Below are positions 8,367-18,377 of a stretch of DNA of 64,000 bases, in pieces (the first letter of the stretch is position 1; every line of letters starts with the position of its first letter). The DNA is taken from contig JARRJS010000002.1 of the NCBI GenBank assembly GCA_037388885.1, positions 29,918-93,917 of the forward strand, read 5' to 3'. A program made the position numbers and the translations under genes. The notes under the pieces were generated by a model. The model was not told the DNA's origin and did no database searches. It saw nothing but the letters and a program-made list of their open reading frames with translations. This DNA comes from JARRJS01 sp037388885 (GTDB lineage Bacteria; Gemmatimonadota; Gemmatimonadetes; Longimicrobiales; RSA9).

Positions 8367-9331
8367 GCGCTCATCCCGGAGAGAACCTGGCGTGCCCGCG
8401 CGAGGCGGGCTGCCAACCTGATGGCCTCGGCCATGGAGGATGGATCGGCCACCCCCTTGCCCGCAATGTCCAGCGCGGTGCCGTGGTCGGGCGATGTCCG
8501 CACGAAAGGCAGACCGAGCGTGACATTGACGCCCTGCCCGAAGGACGCCGTCTTGAACGCGGCCATGCCGACATCGTGGTACGGGGCAATCACCACATCG
8601 AAATCGCCGCGCAGCGCCCGGACGAAAACGGTGTCGGCGGGCAACGGCCCGGTGGCGTCGAGGCCGGCGGCCGTCAACGTGTCGAGCGCCGGCTTCACGA
8701 TGCGGGCCTCCTCATCGCCGAACAGGCCGCCGTCGGACGCATGGGGGTTCACGGCGCAGAGGGCGAGGCGCGGTCTGGCGATCTGCCAGTCCTCCCGCAG
8801 GGCGCGCTCCACGATGCGGGCCTGCGAGACCAGCAACTCCGGTGACAGGAGGTCGGGCACACGCGCCAGGGGCACATGCTTGGTGGCGAGGACGACCCGA
8901 AGCGGCCCACCCAGCCGCGTCCGCTCCGCAGCCATGAGCATCACCACGTCCCGGACCCGGGCGAGCTCGGCAAGCATCTCCGTGTGGCCCGGGAACGGCT
9001 CGCCTGCGGCGTGCAAGGCCGCCTTGTCGATGGGCGCGGTGACGATCCCGCTCACCTCGCCGGCCAGCGCCAGCCGGACCGCTTCCCGGATGGCGGCGGC
9101 AGCGATGCGGCCGGCCTGGGCCGGGTCGTCCCACGGGCGGTCTGTCGGCACCGACACCACGTCGTGAGCGGACGGCGGGGCGAGGGATGGGGGCCCGACG
9201 AAGACGAGCTCAATGGACTCCGGTTGTTCGGCGGCCACTGTGCGTGCCGCGGCGGCGGCGACCTCGGGGCCAATGCCCCGGGGGTCACCGAGTGTCACGG
9301 CCAGCCGCACCGTGCGCGTCGCCCGTATCAC
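8363..9331 (-). CDS. pdxA: 4-hydroxythreonine-4-phosphate dehydrogenase
   Basis: PdxA oxidises 4-phosphohydroxy-L-threonine with NAD+ in the DXP-dependent pathway to pyridoxal phosphate. The 322 residues start with LAVTLGDPRGIGPEV. TAPIDKAALHAAG and FPGHTEMLAEL follow, then YHDVGMAAFKTASFGQGVN with metal-binding His/Asp residues. The start is GTG at 9331 with AAGGAGG nine bases upstream. It overlaps ftsE by four bases and follows the SurA-like gene closely. Several PLP enzymes are encoded nearby, but no direct link is implied. Confidence 0.93.
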   Translation of the reverse strand: MIRATRTVRLAVTLGDPRGIGPEVAAAAARTVAAEQPESIELVFVGPPSLAPPSAHDVVSVPTDRPWDDPAQAGRIAAAAIREAVRLALAGEVSGIVTAPIDKAALHAAGEPFPGHTEMLAELARVRDVVMLMAAERTRLGGPLRVVLATKHVPLARVPDLLSPELLVSQARIVERALREDWQIARPRLALCAVNPHASDGGLFGDEEARIVKPALDTLTAAGLDATGPLPADTVFVRALRGDFDVVIAPYHDVGMAAFKTASFGQGVNVTLGLPFVRTSPDHGTALDIAGKGVADPSSMAEAIRLAARLARARQVLSGMSA

Positions 9332-9346
9332 CAGGCGTCGCCTCCT

Positions 9347-10660
9347 TCAGAATCGGATATCGATGTACGTTTTCGCGCGCAGCTCTTTGATCAGCTCATC
9401 GAGGAGCTTCTGTTGCTCCAGCTGCTTGCGGACCTGCTGGCGCACCTGCTGATCGTCGAGAGAGTATGTCCCGGAAGCTTCCAGCTGCGTGACCTTGACG
9501 ACGGCCCAGCGCTCCTGCCCGCGGGTCGTGATCTGGAACGGACCGACGATGTCGCCCTGCTTCGCGGAAGCAAGCTCCGTCTTGTACGGCTCCGGCAGCG
9601 ACTCCTGCAGGGCGGGGCCCACGCGCTTGTCCTCGTTCTGGTCCCCGAATCGGGTCTCGAGCGAATCCATGGTTACGCCCTGCTGAGCGAGGCTCACCAC
9701 CGAGTCGGCACGGGCCTTGGCGCTGTCCATGTCCGCCGGCGTGATCTCCGGCTTGATCAGGATGTGTCGCGCTTGCCGCTCCGGGCCTCTGGCCTTTTCC
9801 AGCTTGATGATGTGGAAACCGAATGGGGTCTCCACGATACCGCTGATTTGGCCAGGCTTCAGCGCGTAAGCCGCGCGCTCGAACGCCGGCACCATCTGGC
9901 CCGGCCGGAACCAGCCCAGCTCGCCGCCCTGCGGCGCCGAGCCCGCGTCCTGGGAATAATGCCGGGCCAGCTCGGCGAAGTCCGCACCGTGTTGAAGCTG
10001 CGTCAGGATGTCACGCGCTTTCGCGAGGGCTACCTTCCGCGCCGAGTCAGTGGGCTGGGGCGAAACGACAACCTGATCGAACGATATGGTCGCCGGCCGC
10101 TTGCCCAGGCTGCTGCGACGCTCGTCGAGGTACTGTCGCATCTCGTCCACCGTCACCGGCGGAGGATTGCGGTCCCGCTGCACTTTCGCCAGGTAGCGCT
10201 GGACGAGCATGTTCTGGCGTACGTCCTTGCGGAGCATGTTGCGGAACTCCACCTCCGTCAGGCCCGACCGCGCCAGCGCCGCCCGGAACGCCGCCGGGCC
10301 GCCCACGGACTGCTGACGATGCTGTACCTCCGCATCAACCTCGGAGTTGACGTCCGCGTCATCGACCACGACGGAGTCCTGGAGCGCCGCCTGCACCAGC
10401 AACAACTGGTTGACGAGGGGATCCAGCGTCTTGCGACGCAGCTTGTTCAACGCGTCGGAGTCGGTGGGAATCTTCTGACCAGACGCCTGAAGCCGGAGCA
10501 GCTGCTCCTGGATATCACTGGCCAGGACCACACTGTCGCCGACGACGGCGACAATGCGGTCCACCAGCGATTCGGGGGGATTCGCTGCCTGGGCGGCCAG
10601 GGGGCCGGCCAGCACGAAGCCGAGGACCAAAGGTACGAGGACGCGCTTTGACTTGATCAT
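9347..10660 (-). CDS. surA: SurA-like periplasmic peptidyl-prolyl isomerase
   Basis: A periplasmic chaperone/isomerase, expected to help outer-membrane proteins fold. ATG 10660 gives 437 residues with a signal peptide (VPLVLGFVLAGPLAAQA). The SurA N-terminal domain (about 30-170) begins VDRIVAVVGDSVVLASDI, the family's usual opening. One clear parvulin domain follows (about 190-286, with GGELGWFRPGQMVPAFE and TPFGFHIIKLE). A second, weaker parvulin-like region begins RHILIKPEITP. An in-frame start 63 bases further upstream would put a charged, non-signal stretch first and is unlikely. The neighbouring isomerase gene follows the same pattern, so the two may act together. Confidence 0.88.
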   Translation of the reverse strand: MIKSKRVLVPLVLGFVLAGPLAAQAANPPESLVDRIVAVVGDSVVLASDIQEQLLRLQASGQKIPTDSDALNKLRRKTLDPLVNQLLLVQAALQDSVVVDDADVNSEVDAEVQHRQQSVGGPAAFRAALARSGLTEVEFRNMLRKDVRQNMLVQRYLAKVQRDRNPPPVTVDEMRQYLDERRSSLGKRPATISFDQVVVSPQPTDSARKVALAKARDILTQLQHGADFAELARHYSQDAGSAPQGGELGWFRPGQMVPAFERAAYALKPGQISGIVETPFGFHIIKLEKARGPERQARHILIKPEITPADMDSAKARADSVVSLAQQGVTMDSLETRFGDQNEDKRVGPALQESLPEPYKTELASAKQGDIVGPFQITTRGQERWAVVKVTQLEASGTYSLDDQQVRQQVRKQLEQQKLLDELIKELRAKTYIDIRF

Positions 10661-10738
10661 GCCGCTACTACTGCGAGGGAACAGGGCCGACGCACGCCGG
10701 CCCTGTGTTATATCCCGCCTCACGGACCGAGTTCCTGT

Positions 10739-12157
10739 TCACTTGCCGCTCGTGTCCGTCGGTGGTTTGCCCTTCGAGCCTGTACCCCCGTTCCGCTGTT
10801 GCTTCCACGCTTCGACCACCGGCGTGAACGAGCGGGGATACACCTTGCCGTTGAAGGTCTTGCGCAGCTCGTACGACAGGGCGCCCAGGCTCAACGGGCT
10901 CGCACGCCCCGCGATGATGTCGTTCAGCAAGGACTGCACTCGCCGGTCAATGGCTGCGTTCACCGTTTCACCCTGCTGGGGGTGGACCGGCAGCAGGCCG
11001 ATCCTTTCGGCCGCGGAGCGCAGGCGTTGCCGGAGGTTCTCGCGCATGCTGTCCTGCTGGGCTTCCGTCGGTCCCAGGCCGCGGTCGCGCGCTTCCTGCA
11101 GCACGATCTGGGTCTGTGCCATGCGCTCGAGCACGCTGTGCATCTGCGTGTCCTGCATGGAGGCCAGCTGCGTACGGTTGCGGATCGTGGATCGCCGCGC
11201 CAGATCAAGAACGTCGCCGACCGTCACGGCGCCGCCCCGGTATCGAACGAGGGCACGCCCGCGCTGCTGCTTGCTCAGGTCCTCATCGGGTCGCTGCACC
11301 ACGTCCTTCGCCACCGCGGAGGCATCGTCCACATACTGGAGGTTCGCCTGCTTCGTGAGCGAGTCCACGAACGCCTGGAGCCGCTGCTGCTCCCGCTGTT
11401 GCAGGACTTGCTGGCGAAACCGCGGCCCCATCTCCTTCATGCTCTGCGTCTCCCGGTTCAGCACCTGGATGATATGGAAGCCGAACGGCGTTTCCACGAC
11501 ATCACTGATCTGGCCCGGCTTCAGCGCGAAGGCCGCGTTCTCGAACGGGCCGACCATCTGTCCGCGCCCGAACGTGCCCAGGTCCCCCCCTTTCTGCGCA
11601 GTGCCCGGGTCCTGACTGTATTCCCGGGCCAGCTTGGCAAAGTCTTCGCCCGCCACCGCGCGCTGGCGGATCTTCTCGGCCAGGGCGTGGATGCTGTCCC
11701 TTTGCTGCGGCGTGGCATCGGATGGCACGGTGAACAGGATATGGCGCGCGTGGACACGCGTTCCCGGTTGCTGCTGCTCGTAGATCTCCTGAAGGGCCGA
11801 ATCGCTGATGGTGGTATCGGGCCCAATGATCTGGGCGCGGATGCGCTGGAACAACCCCTGCTGGATGTTCGTTTCGACGATCGAAGTCAGGTCCACATTG
11901 GACAGTGTGGGATCCTGGACCGCGGCGGTCGCCAGGAGCGTGTAGTCGATCCAGAGGTCGGCAATGGTCTGGACCAGAGCCGGCTCCGGCGTCATGCGGT
12001 TGTTCTGGCTCAGGAACGCCACCATCTGATCCGTGGAAAGCTCATTGCCGCCTGCGCGCGCCACGATATGCGAGTGCGCCGCCATGGCGTCACTGAACGC
12101 GCTGCAACCGGATGTCAGCAGGCCGACGAGTGCGACAAAGACCAGAGTCCTGGTCAT
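10739..12157 (-). CDS. Parvulin-type peptidyl-prolyl isomerase lipoprotein (PrsA-like)
   Basis: A lipid-anchored foldase of 472 residues. The N terminus VALVGLLTSGCSAF is a signal with a lipoprotein-type Cys at residue 18. The parvulin domain (about 134-232) contains ARHILFTVP, GGDLGTFGRGQMVGPFE and TPFGFHIIQV. The long C-terminal part is helical and Gln/Arg-rich, with no recognised domain. The start is well fixed: ATG 12157 follows AGAAGGAG at ideal spacing and gives the signal directly. It precedes surA by 78 bases, forming a two-isomerase pair. The protein could equally be called SurA/PpiD-like; I only claim the parvulin fold and the lipid anchor. Confidence 0.85.
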   Translation of the reverse strand: MTRTLVFVALVGLLTSGCSAFSDAMAAHSHIVARAGGNELSTDQMVAFLSQNNRMTPEPALVQTIADLWIDYTLLATAAVQDPTLSNVDLTSIVETNIQQGLFQRIRAQIIGPDTTISDSALQEIYEQQQPGTRVHARHILFTVPSDATPQQRDSIHALAEKIRQRAVAGEDFAKLAREYSQDPGTAQKGGDLGTFGRGQMVGPFENAAFALKPGQISDVVETPFGFHIIQVLNRETQSMKEMGPRFRQQVLQQREQQRLQAFVDSLTKQANLQYVDDASAVAKDVVQRPDEDLSKQQRGRALVRYRGGAVTVGDVLDLARRSTIRNRTQLASMQDTQMHSVLERMAQTQIVLQEARDRGLGPTEAQQDSMRENLRQRLRSAAERIGLLPVHPQQGETVNAAIDRRVQSLLNDIIAGRASPLSLGALSYELRKTFNGKVYPRSFTPVVEAWKQQRNGGTGSKGKPPTDTSGK

Positions 12158-12256
12158 CCGTTCTCCTTCTAAGGATGCCGTCGTATTGTCACCGAAGGCG
12201 TGGTTTTGCAGAAACTTCAAAAGATAGAGCCAGTGGGCATGAGGCGCTACCCGCCC

Positions 12257-15200
12257 TCACGCGGCGCGGGCGTCACTGACGAGCAGGTCCAGCGCCCGGG
12301 CGAGGGTGCGAGGGAGCGACTCGGCGCCGAGGCGATGCAGCACGAGGGAAAGGGGCAGCGTGCGACGCACTTCCACCTCGATTTGCTGGTCGTGCATGGC
12401 ACCCTGGAGCACTGCCAGGTGCGGCACCACGTCGTTGCGGAAGCCGATGCGTGCACGGTCGTGGGTGACGCGGATCCCGGAGATGCCGAGCGTACGGCCC
12501 AGTAGCCGGAGCTCGGCGGCGGACAGCAGGCGATCCACTTCCGGGGGTGGCGGACCGAAGCGGTCGGCGAGCTCGGCGCGCAGCGCCTGAATGTCGGCCG
12601 GTTGTTCCATGCGAGACAGGCGCCGGTAGAGGTGCAGCTTCTGGGACGCCTCGGGCACGTAGCTGTCCGGCAGGTACGCAGCACCGTCCAATGCCACGTC
12701 CGGCGGCGGGAAGCGTTCGGGGCGTTCCTGGCCCTTGAGGCGGCGCACGGTCTGCTCTAGGAGCCGGGTGTAGGTGTCGACGCCGACGGCATGGACGAAC
12801 CCGGACTGCTCGGCGCCCAGCAGGTTGCCGGCGCCGCGCAGCTCGAGGTCCTTGAGGGCGATGGCGTAGCCGCTGCCAAGCTCCGTGTATTGCTCGAGAA
12901 TGCGGAGGCGCTTGTCCGCATGGTCGGTGGCGCTTTCGGGCAGGATCAGGTAGCAGAAGGCGCGGTGGTGGGATCGTCCGACGCGGCCGCGCAGCTGGTA
13001 AAGCTGCGCGAGGCCGAACAGGTCGGCGCGGTCCACGATGAGCGTGTTGGCCGTAGGCACGTCGAGGCCGTTCTCGATGATGGCGGTGGACACCAGCACG
13101 TTCACGTCGCCGTCCAGGAACCGGCGCATGACGTCGTCCAGCGCGGCGGCCGGCTGCTGGCCGTGGGCGATATCGACGCAGGCGTCGGGGACCAGGCCGC
13201 GGACGCGCTCGGCGACGGCACCGATGGACTGGACACGGTTGTGCACGACGAACACCTGGCCGCCGCGGTCCAGCTCGCGACGGATGGCGTCCTCCATCAC
13301 CTCGTCCATCCAGGGCACGACGTGCGTGATGATGGGCATGCGGTCCCGGGGCGGCGTCTGGATGAGGGACATGTCCCGGAGCCCGGCCAGGGAGAGGTGC
13401 AGCGTGCGCGGGATGGGCGTGGCCGTCATGGACAGCACGTCGATGTTGCGCTTCAGGTCCTTGAGCCGCTCTTTCTGTCGGACGCCGAAGCGCTGCTCCT
13501 CGTCCACGACGAGCAGGCCGAGCTGGCGGAAGGCGGCGTCGGGTTCCAGCAGCCGATGGGTGCCGATGACGATGTCGATGGCGCCGGCGGCAAGATCCGC
13601 CAGGATGCGCTTCTGCTCCGCGGGCGTGCGGAATCGCGACAGGGCTTCCACGCGTACGGGGTAGCCGGCCAGGCGCTCCCGGAACGTGTGCACGTGCTGC
13701 TCCACCAGGATCGTGGTGGGGGCCAGCACGGCCACCTGTGTGTCGTCCTGCGCGGCCTTGAACGCGGCACGGATGGCCACCTCCGTCTTGCCGTAGCCGA
13801 CGTCGCCGCATACAAGGCGGTCCATGGGCCGCGGGGACTCCATGTCCTGCTTCACGTCTACCGTGGCCTGCCGCTGGTCCGGCGTGTCCTCGTACAGGAA
13901 GCTGGACTCCATCTCCTTCTGCCAGCGTGTGTCGGGAGGGAACGCGTGCCCTTCCGCCATCTCGCGGGCTGCGTAAAGCTGGAGCAGCTCCGCCGCCATC
14001 TCCCGGATGGCCTTCTCCGTCCGGCGCTTGAGCTTCGTCCAACTCTTGCCGCCGATCTTGTGGACTTTGGGCGGCTCGGCATCCTCCCGGTCGGGCACCC
14101 AGCGCTCGATGAGGTCCAGGCGATAGACCGGCAGGCGCAGGACCTCGCCGCCGGCGTACTCGATGGCCAGCGACTCGATCTCTTCGTTCCCGACGGTGAC
14201 CCGTTCCATCTCGAGGAACCGGCCGACGCCGTGGTCGAGGTGCACCACGTAGTCGCCGGGCTTGAGCTGGGCCAGGCTTTCCAGCGCGACGGCACCCCGG
14301 AACCGGCGGCCGCGTCGCACCCGCCGGGCGCGGCGGAAGATCTCGTGGTCCGTCAGCACCCGGACCGGCGGGTCGGCGCCCTCCAGCACGAAGCCGCCGG
14401 AAACGGTTCCGAGAGCCAGCGCAGCCCCAGCCGGCAAGGCGCCGCCGCCGTCCAGCAGCTCCTCCAGCCGTTCCAGCTGGCCAGGATTTTCGCACAGGAC
14501 GAAGCTTTGCTCACCGCGGGCCGCCCCGGCGCGCAGCAGGGCGCGCAGCCTCTCCATGTCCCGTTCGATTGGCTCCGGCTCGTGGGCGTCGAAGCGGATC
14601 TCGGCGTCGGGCGCCGGGACCAGACACAGGCGTCCAAACGAAGCCAGCGCCTCGCGGGCGGCGTGCGGGTCCAGGAACAACGACTCCGGCGGTTCGATGT
14701 CCGGACGATGACGGCGTTCCGCCTCGTGCAGGCGCAGCAGATGCTCCCAGGCGCGCCGGAAGGCGGGTTCCGCACCTTCCGGTTCGACGAGCATGAGCAC
14801 GGCCTCCGGCGGCACCACGTCCAGGAGCGTACGGCGCACACCGGCGGAAGTGGCCGAGGCCAGCCGCAGGTCCACGGGCAGCACCGCGGCCTGCGCCAGC
14901 TCGCCGGTAGAGCGCTGGTCCAGAACGTCGAAGCGGCGGATCGATTCGATCTCGTCCCCCCAGAACTCCACGCGAACCGGCTCCACGGCGCCGAAGCTGA
15001 AGAGGTCGACGATGCCGCCGCGCACGGCGAACTGGCCGACGCCTTCCACCAGAGCGGTGCGCTCGAAGCCCATCAGTTCCAGGCGCTCCGCGAGCTCGGC
15101 GGGCCGAAGTGCCGCGCCGGTGGCGAGCGTCACGCGCAGGTCCGTGAGGGCTGACGGGATCTTCTCCCGCTCCTGAATGGCGCGATGCGTCGTGACCAGG

Positions 15201-15556
15201 ATCCGGACACGCCCTGAGAGCAGCGCTTCCAGCGCTTCGACCCGCCGTCCACTCACCTCGATGTGGTGCTCTTCCGCTTCGAACGGCAGCGCCTCTCGTT
15301 GCGGATACAGGACCACGCGGTCCGTTCCGAGCAGGACGCCGAGGTCGGCTTCCAGGGCCTCCGCCTCGGGGGGCGACGCGGCGACGGCCAGCCACACACG
15401 GTGCTCCGTGCGATGCGCCAGCGTCGCCAGCACGAGAGCGGGCGCCGAGCCGGGCAGGCCGCCGATGGTCACGGAACCTGCGTCGCCGGGCAGGCGTGTC
15501 TCCAGCGCCTTGAACGCCGGCTGGCGCGCCATGGCCTGGAGGAGCCGGGGATGCAT
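12257..15556 (-). CDS. mfd: Transcription-repair coupling factor
   Basis: Mfd displaces RNA polymerase stalled at lesions and recruits UvrA. It has 1099 residues, close to the usual ~1150. A UvrB-like N-terminal region comes first (YPQREALPFEAEEHH). The RNA-polymerase-interacting domain lies at about 440-500 (LKPGDYVVHLDHGVGRFLEM). The helicase has Walker A GDVGYGKTEVA near residue 587 and the DEEQRFG box near 685. TRG motif and C-terminal domain follow. The ATG overlaps the stop of the BatA-like gene by one base (TGATG). A UvrC-like protein is at 46329-47411; uvrA and uvrB are not in the window. Confidence 0.96.
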   Translation of the reverse strand: MHPRLLQAMARQPAFKALETRLPGDAGSVTIGGLPGSAPALVLATLAHRTEHRVWLAVAASPPEAEALEADLGVLLGTDRVVLYPQREALPFEAEEHHIEVSGRRVEALEALLSGRVRILVTTHRAIQEREKIPSALTDLRVTLATGAALRPAELAERLELMGFERTALVEGVGQFAVRGGIVDLFSFGAVEPVRVEFWGDEIESIRRFDVLDQRSTGELAQAAVLPVDLRLASATSAGVRRTLLDVVPPEAVLMLVEPEGAEPAFRRAWEHLLRLHEAERRHRPDIEPPESLFLDPHAAREALASFGRLCLVPAPDAEIRFDAHEPEPIERDMERLRALLRAGAARGEQSFVLCENPGQLERLEELLDGGGALPAGAALALGTVSGGFVLEGADPPVRVLTDHEIFRRARRVRRGRRFRGAVALESLAQLKPGDYVVHLDHGVGRFLEMERVTVGNEEIESLAIEYAGGEVLRLPVYRLDLIERWVPDREDAEPPKVHKIGGKSWTKLKRRTEKAIREMAAELLQLYAAREMAEGHAFPPDTRWQKEMESSFLYEDTPDQRQATVDVKQDMESPRPMDRLVCGDVGYGKTEVAIRAAFKAAQDDTQVAVLAPTTILVEQHVHTFRERLAGYPVRVEALSRFRTPAEQKRILADLAAGAIDIVIGTHRLLEPDAAFRQLGLLVVDEEQRFGVRQKERLKDLKRNIDVLSMTATPIPRTLHLSLAGLRDMSLIQTPPRDRMPIITHVVPWMDEVMEDAIRRELDRGGQVFVVHNRVQSIGAVAERVRGLVPDACVDIAHGQQPAAALDDVMRRFLDGDVNVLVSTAIIENGLDVPTANTLIVDRADLFGLAQLYQLRGRVGRSHHRAFCYLILPESATDHADKRLRILEQYTELGSGYAIALKDLELRGAGNLLGAEQSGFVHAVGVDTYTRLLEQTVRRLKGQERPERFPPPDVALDGAAYLPDSYVPEASQKLHLYRRLSRMEQPADIQALRAELADRFGPPPPEVDRLLSAAELRLLGRTLGISGIRVTHDRARIGFRNDVVPHLAVLQGAMHDQQIEVEVRRTLPLSLVLHRLGAESLPRTLARALDLLVSDARAA

Positions 15557-17466
15557 CAGCGTTCTCCGGCGAGGCGGCCGCGGCCTGCCGCGGCTGCGCG
15601 CACGCCCCGGCCGCTGGCGGCCACGGCGGATTCGGCAACCAGCAGCACCAGAGCCAGGAGCAGCAGAGGGACGCTCAAGGGTGCGCCGCGCCGCCGGACG
15701 AAGATGTCACGCGGCCAGTCCCCGGCCTGGCGCACGCGGTGCAGGTCGAGGCCGCCCAGGACGGCGGCCGGGTCGACGCGCGCCAGCTCCGATTCGGCGG
15801 CCGGCGGATTCACGGCGAAGGCTGCCAGCGTGGAGTCGGTTGCGCGCACCGTGTAGATCCCGGCTCTGTCCGGTACCCTGAAGTTGCCGCCGGCCACGGT
15901 ATCCGTGCCGGCCGGGCCATCGATGAGCTGCGCCCGGTCTGGAAGCGGGACGACCTGGCCCGGGGCCAGCGAAGGCGCGACGCCGGGCGACCCCGACCAA
16001 TCGCCCAGGATCCGGTCCAGCAGCGGCAGCATGGCGGCCGATACGGGGATGTTGCTGGCACCGGGCGACAGCGGTGTCGCCAGCAGCAGGTAGCGGCCGG
16101 CGCCAACGGCGCCTCGCAGCAGCCACGGCGAGCCGTCGCGCAGGGCAATGAGAACCGTGTCGGCTGTGCCCGTTCCCGTGCGCTCCAGCCCGTATACCGT
16201 GCGCACTCGAACCGACGCCAGCACCGGTTCCAGATCCGGCGAATCGGTCCGCAGCCGCGCTTCACCCGCCGCGGTGCGGGCCACGTAACGCCACGGGATC
16301 CCGGCGCTGGCCAGGCGCTGGTTCAGCGCCGGGATCCACGGCAGGGAATCCGGAGGCACGACGAGCACCGTAGCACCGCGGTGCACAGCGTCTGCCGCCA
16401 CGCCAGCCGGCGCAACGACGACCGCGGCACGATCCCGCGGCGCATCGGCGATCCGGCCGGCGCCGGCGAGCACGGCGATGGCGTCCTCCAGGAACGGCGA
16501 AGGCGTGGCCAGGGCCACCGATGGCGGCGGCCGTACGGGCACGACGAAATAGCGCGTATCGTCGGCCCGGAAATCGTCCGGGTCGATCTCGACATGCCCG
16601 GCGACGAGACCCGGGCGGCCGGTCGGCAGGTCGAGGATGGTGGCCACGCCCGGAACGGCGGTGGCGGCTGCACGCACGGTGTTGCCTACCACCAGTCGGA
16701 CGGGAACCGTGTCGTTCGCCGGCCCGGCGAGCTCGACGACCAGGCTCGCCCGCCGGCCGGCCCGCGGTGCGATGCCGCCGGCGGGTTGCGCCACCGCGAT
16801 ACCGCGATCGGGCGGGGGCGGCCCGGCGGGCGCCCAGAGCACCACCGGAGGCGCGATGCCGGTCACCGGGCCATGGAAGGATGTGGCCTGCATGTCCGTC
16901 AGTAGCTGGATCTCCGTGGCCTGACCGTCCGCGTTACCCAGCAGCGCAGCCGCGTGCTGCAGGGCACCGTTCAGGTTCGCCCGCCCAGCGGACAAGTCCG
17001 TCGCGCGTACGCGTTCTGCCACCGATGCCGCTTCGCCGCGGAACGCCGGCTCGTCGCCGGCTGCACGAATCAGATAGAACTCATCGTGGGGGCCTGCGGC
17101 CTCCAGGGACTCGAGCGCTCGGTCCCGGAGGTCATCCAGCACGCGTCGGTCGCCGTGCACGAGACCCGTGCTGGCGGAGTTGTCCAGCACCAGCGCCACG
17201 ACCGTGGGTGCGTGGGCCGCGCCGGCGTGGTGCAGGAACGGGCGAGCCGCGGCTCCGGCCAGCACCAGTATCAGGGCGATGCGCAGGCCGAGGAGCAGGA
17301 GCTGACGCAGACGTATGCGGCGGGCGTGTTCGCGCTCGGCGCGGCGCAGGTAGCGGAGTGCGGGGAAGACCACCTGCGGGCCGTGCTGGCGCCGCAGGAG
17401 ATGGAGCAGCAGAGGGACGACGATTGCGAGTCCCAGCAGCAGCAGCGCGGGAGCGAAGAAGGTCAA
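15556..17466 (-). CDS. BatA-like membrane protein with aerotolerance N-terminal and VWA domains
   Basis: A 636-residue membrane protein. The N terminus FFAPALLLLGLAIVVPLLLH plus RYLRRAEREHARRIRLRQ matches the aerotolerance-regulator N-terminal domain of BatA-type proteins, with two membrane helices before residue 80. A VWA-like domain follows with the metal-site motif DNSAS (D95). A long beta-rich periplasmic region and a last helix (about 597-617) complete it. I chose the TTG at 17466 because it overlaps the DUF58 stop in a TTGA junction; upstream the frame shows no protein-like pattern. The usual partner MoxR ATPase is not adjacent. Function in envelope or respiratory-complex maturation is only suggested by the family. 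Confidence 0.8.
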   Translation of the reverse strand: MTFFAPALLLLGLAIVVPLLLHLLRRQHGPQVVFPALRYLRRAEREHARRIRLRQLLLLGLRIALILVLAGAAARPFLHHAGAAHAPTVVALVLDNSASTGLVHGDRRVLDDLRDRALESLEAAGPHDEFYLIRAAGDEPAFRGEAASVAERVRATDLSAGRANLNGALQHAAALLGNADGQATEIQLLTDMQATSFHGPVTGIAPPVVLWAPAGPPPPDRGIAVAQPAGGIAPRAGRRASLVVELAGPANDTVPVRLVVGNTVRAAATAVPGVATILDLPTGRPGLVAGHVEIDPDDFRADDTRYFVVPVRPPPSVALATPSPFLEDAIAVLAGAGRIADAPRDRAAVVVAPAGVAADAVHRGATVLVVPPDSLPWIPALNQRLASAGIPWRYVARTAAGEARLRTDSPDLEPVLASVRVRTVYGLERTGTGTADTVLIALRDGSPWLLRGAVGAGRYLLLATPLSPGASNIPVSAAMLPLLDRILGDWSGSPGVAPSLAPGQVVPLPDRAQLIDGPAGTDTVAGGNFRVPDRAGIYTVRATDSTLAAFAVNPPAAESELARVDPAAVLGGLDLHRVRQAGDWPRDIFVRRRGAPLSVPLLLLALVLLVAESAVAASGRGVRAAAAGRGRLAGER

Positions 17467-18377
17467 CCGAGCCGCTCCCGTTTGTGAAGGTAGCGGCGCA
17501 GCGCGTGCACCATCGGCTGATCCGTTTCCACGACCACGTAATCCATGCCTTCCGGGGCCAGCGCGGCGCGCCACTCCTCCACCGCTTCTGCCACGGCCGC
17601 ACGGTAGTCGGTGCGCAGGTCCGCAACGCTGACGGGCAGATCGGCGCCCGTCTCCGGGTCCACGAAGCGCGCATCCCGGACCGCCGGCAGCTCCCGCTCG
17701 CCCGGGTCCATGATGTGGAACACGAGCACCTCGTGGCCCCGGTGCCGCAGGAAGCGGAGCGCGGTGTGCGTCGGTTCCGGGTCCACCAGCAGGTCCGACA
17801 GGAGCACGACGAGCCCGCGACGGTGCAGCCGGGCGGCTACATTGCGCAGGGCGGCCGGCGCCTCCGTTTCGTGACCCGCATCCAGGTTCTGCAGCGTGCC
17901 GAGTACGATACGCCACTGGGAGGGCCGGGCACGCGGCTCGCGTCGAATACGGACGGCATCGTCGAATGCCACGAGGCCCACGGCATCACCCTGTCGCAGG
18001 AGCAGCAGGGCAAGGCTGGCAGCAAGCTGCTTGGCATACCAGAGCTTGGATGGCAGGGCGCCGGGCCGGGAGCTCCAGCCCATGGAGCCGCTGACATCCA
18101 CCAGCAGGTACGCCCGCAGGTTCGTCTCCTCCTCGAACTGCTTCACGTAGTAGCGGTCCGAGCGGCCGTACATGCGCCAGTCCACGAACCGCAGGTCGTC
18201 CCCCGGCTGGTAGGCCCGGTGCTCGGCGAACTCTACGCTGAAGCCGCGGTGCGGTGATCGGTGCAGGCCCGCGATGAACCCTTCCACCACGCGACGCGCC
18301 ACCAGCTCCAAGCCACCGAGGCCCGCAAGCTGCTGCGGCGTCAGAAGGTCTGCCCGCTCTGTCCTTGAATCCAGCAT
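17463..18377 (-). CDS. DUF58/VWA-domain protein (MoxR-associated type)
   Basis: A cytosolic 304-residue protein of the DUF58 family. The conserved block RAYQPGDDLRFVDWRMYGR (about 53-71) is diagnostic. VDVSGSMGW (about 92-100) is an intact MIDAS motif of a VWA domain. Such proteins usually work with a MoxR AAA+ ATPase and BatA-like membrane proteins to insert metals or mature complexes; here only the BatA-like partner, overlapping by four bases, is present. I chose ATG 18377, though no strong ribosome binding site is seen. It is the first gene of the 15-kb minus-strand run, so a promoter should lie within 18378-18609. Confidence 0.85.
   Translation of the reverse strand: MLDSRTERADLLTPQQLAGLGGLELVARRVVEGFIAGLHRSPHRGFSVEFAEHRAYQPGDDLRFVDWRMYGRSDRYYVKQFEEETNLRAYLLVDVSGSMGWSSRPGALPSKLWYAKQLAASLALLLLRQGDAVGLVAFDDAVRIRREPRARPSQWRIVLGTLQNLDAGHETEAPAALRNVAARLHRRGLVVLLSDLLVDPEPTHTALRFLRHRGHEVLVFHIMDPGERELPAVRDARFVDPETGADLPVSVADLRTDYRAAVAEAVEEWRAALAPEGMDYVVVETDQPMVHALRRYLHKRERLG

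Noticed and set aside
6609..9167. An 852-codon open frame on the plus strand opposite ftsX, ftsE and pdxA
   Set aside because: It is a shadow of the minus-strand genes: low-complexity, Arg/Gln/His-rich, no domain, and the opposite strand carries complete, well-conserved proteins.
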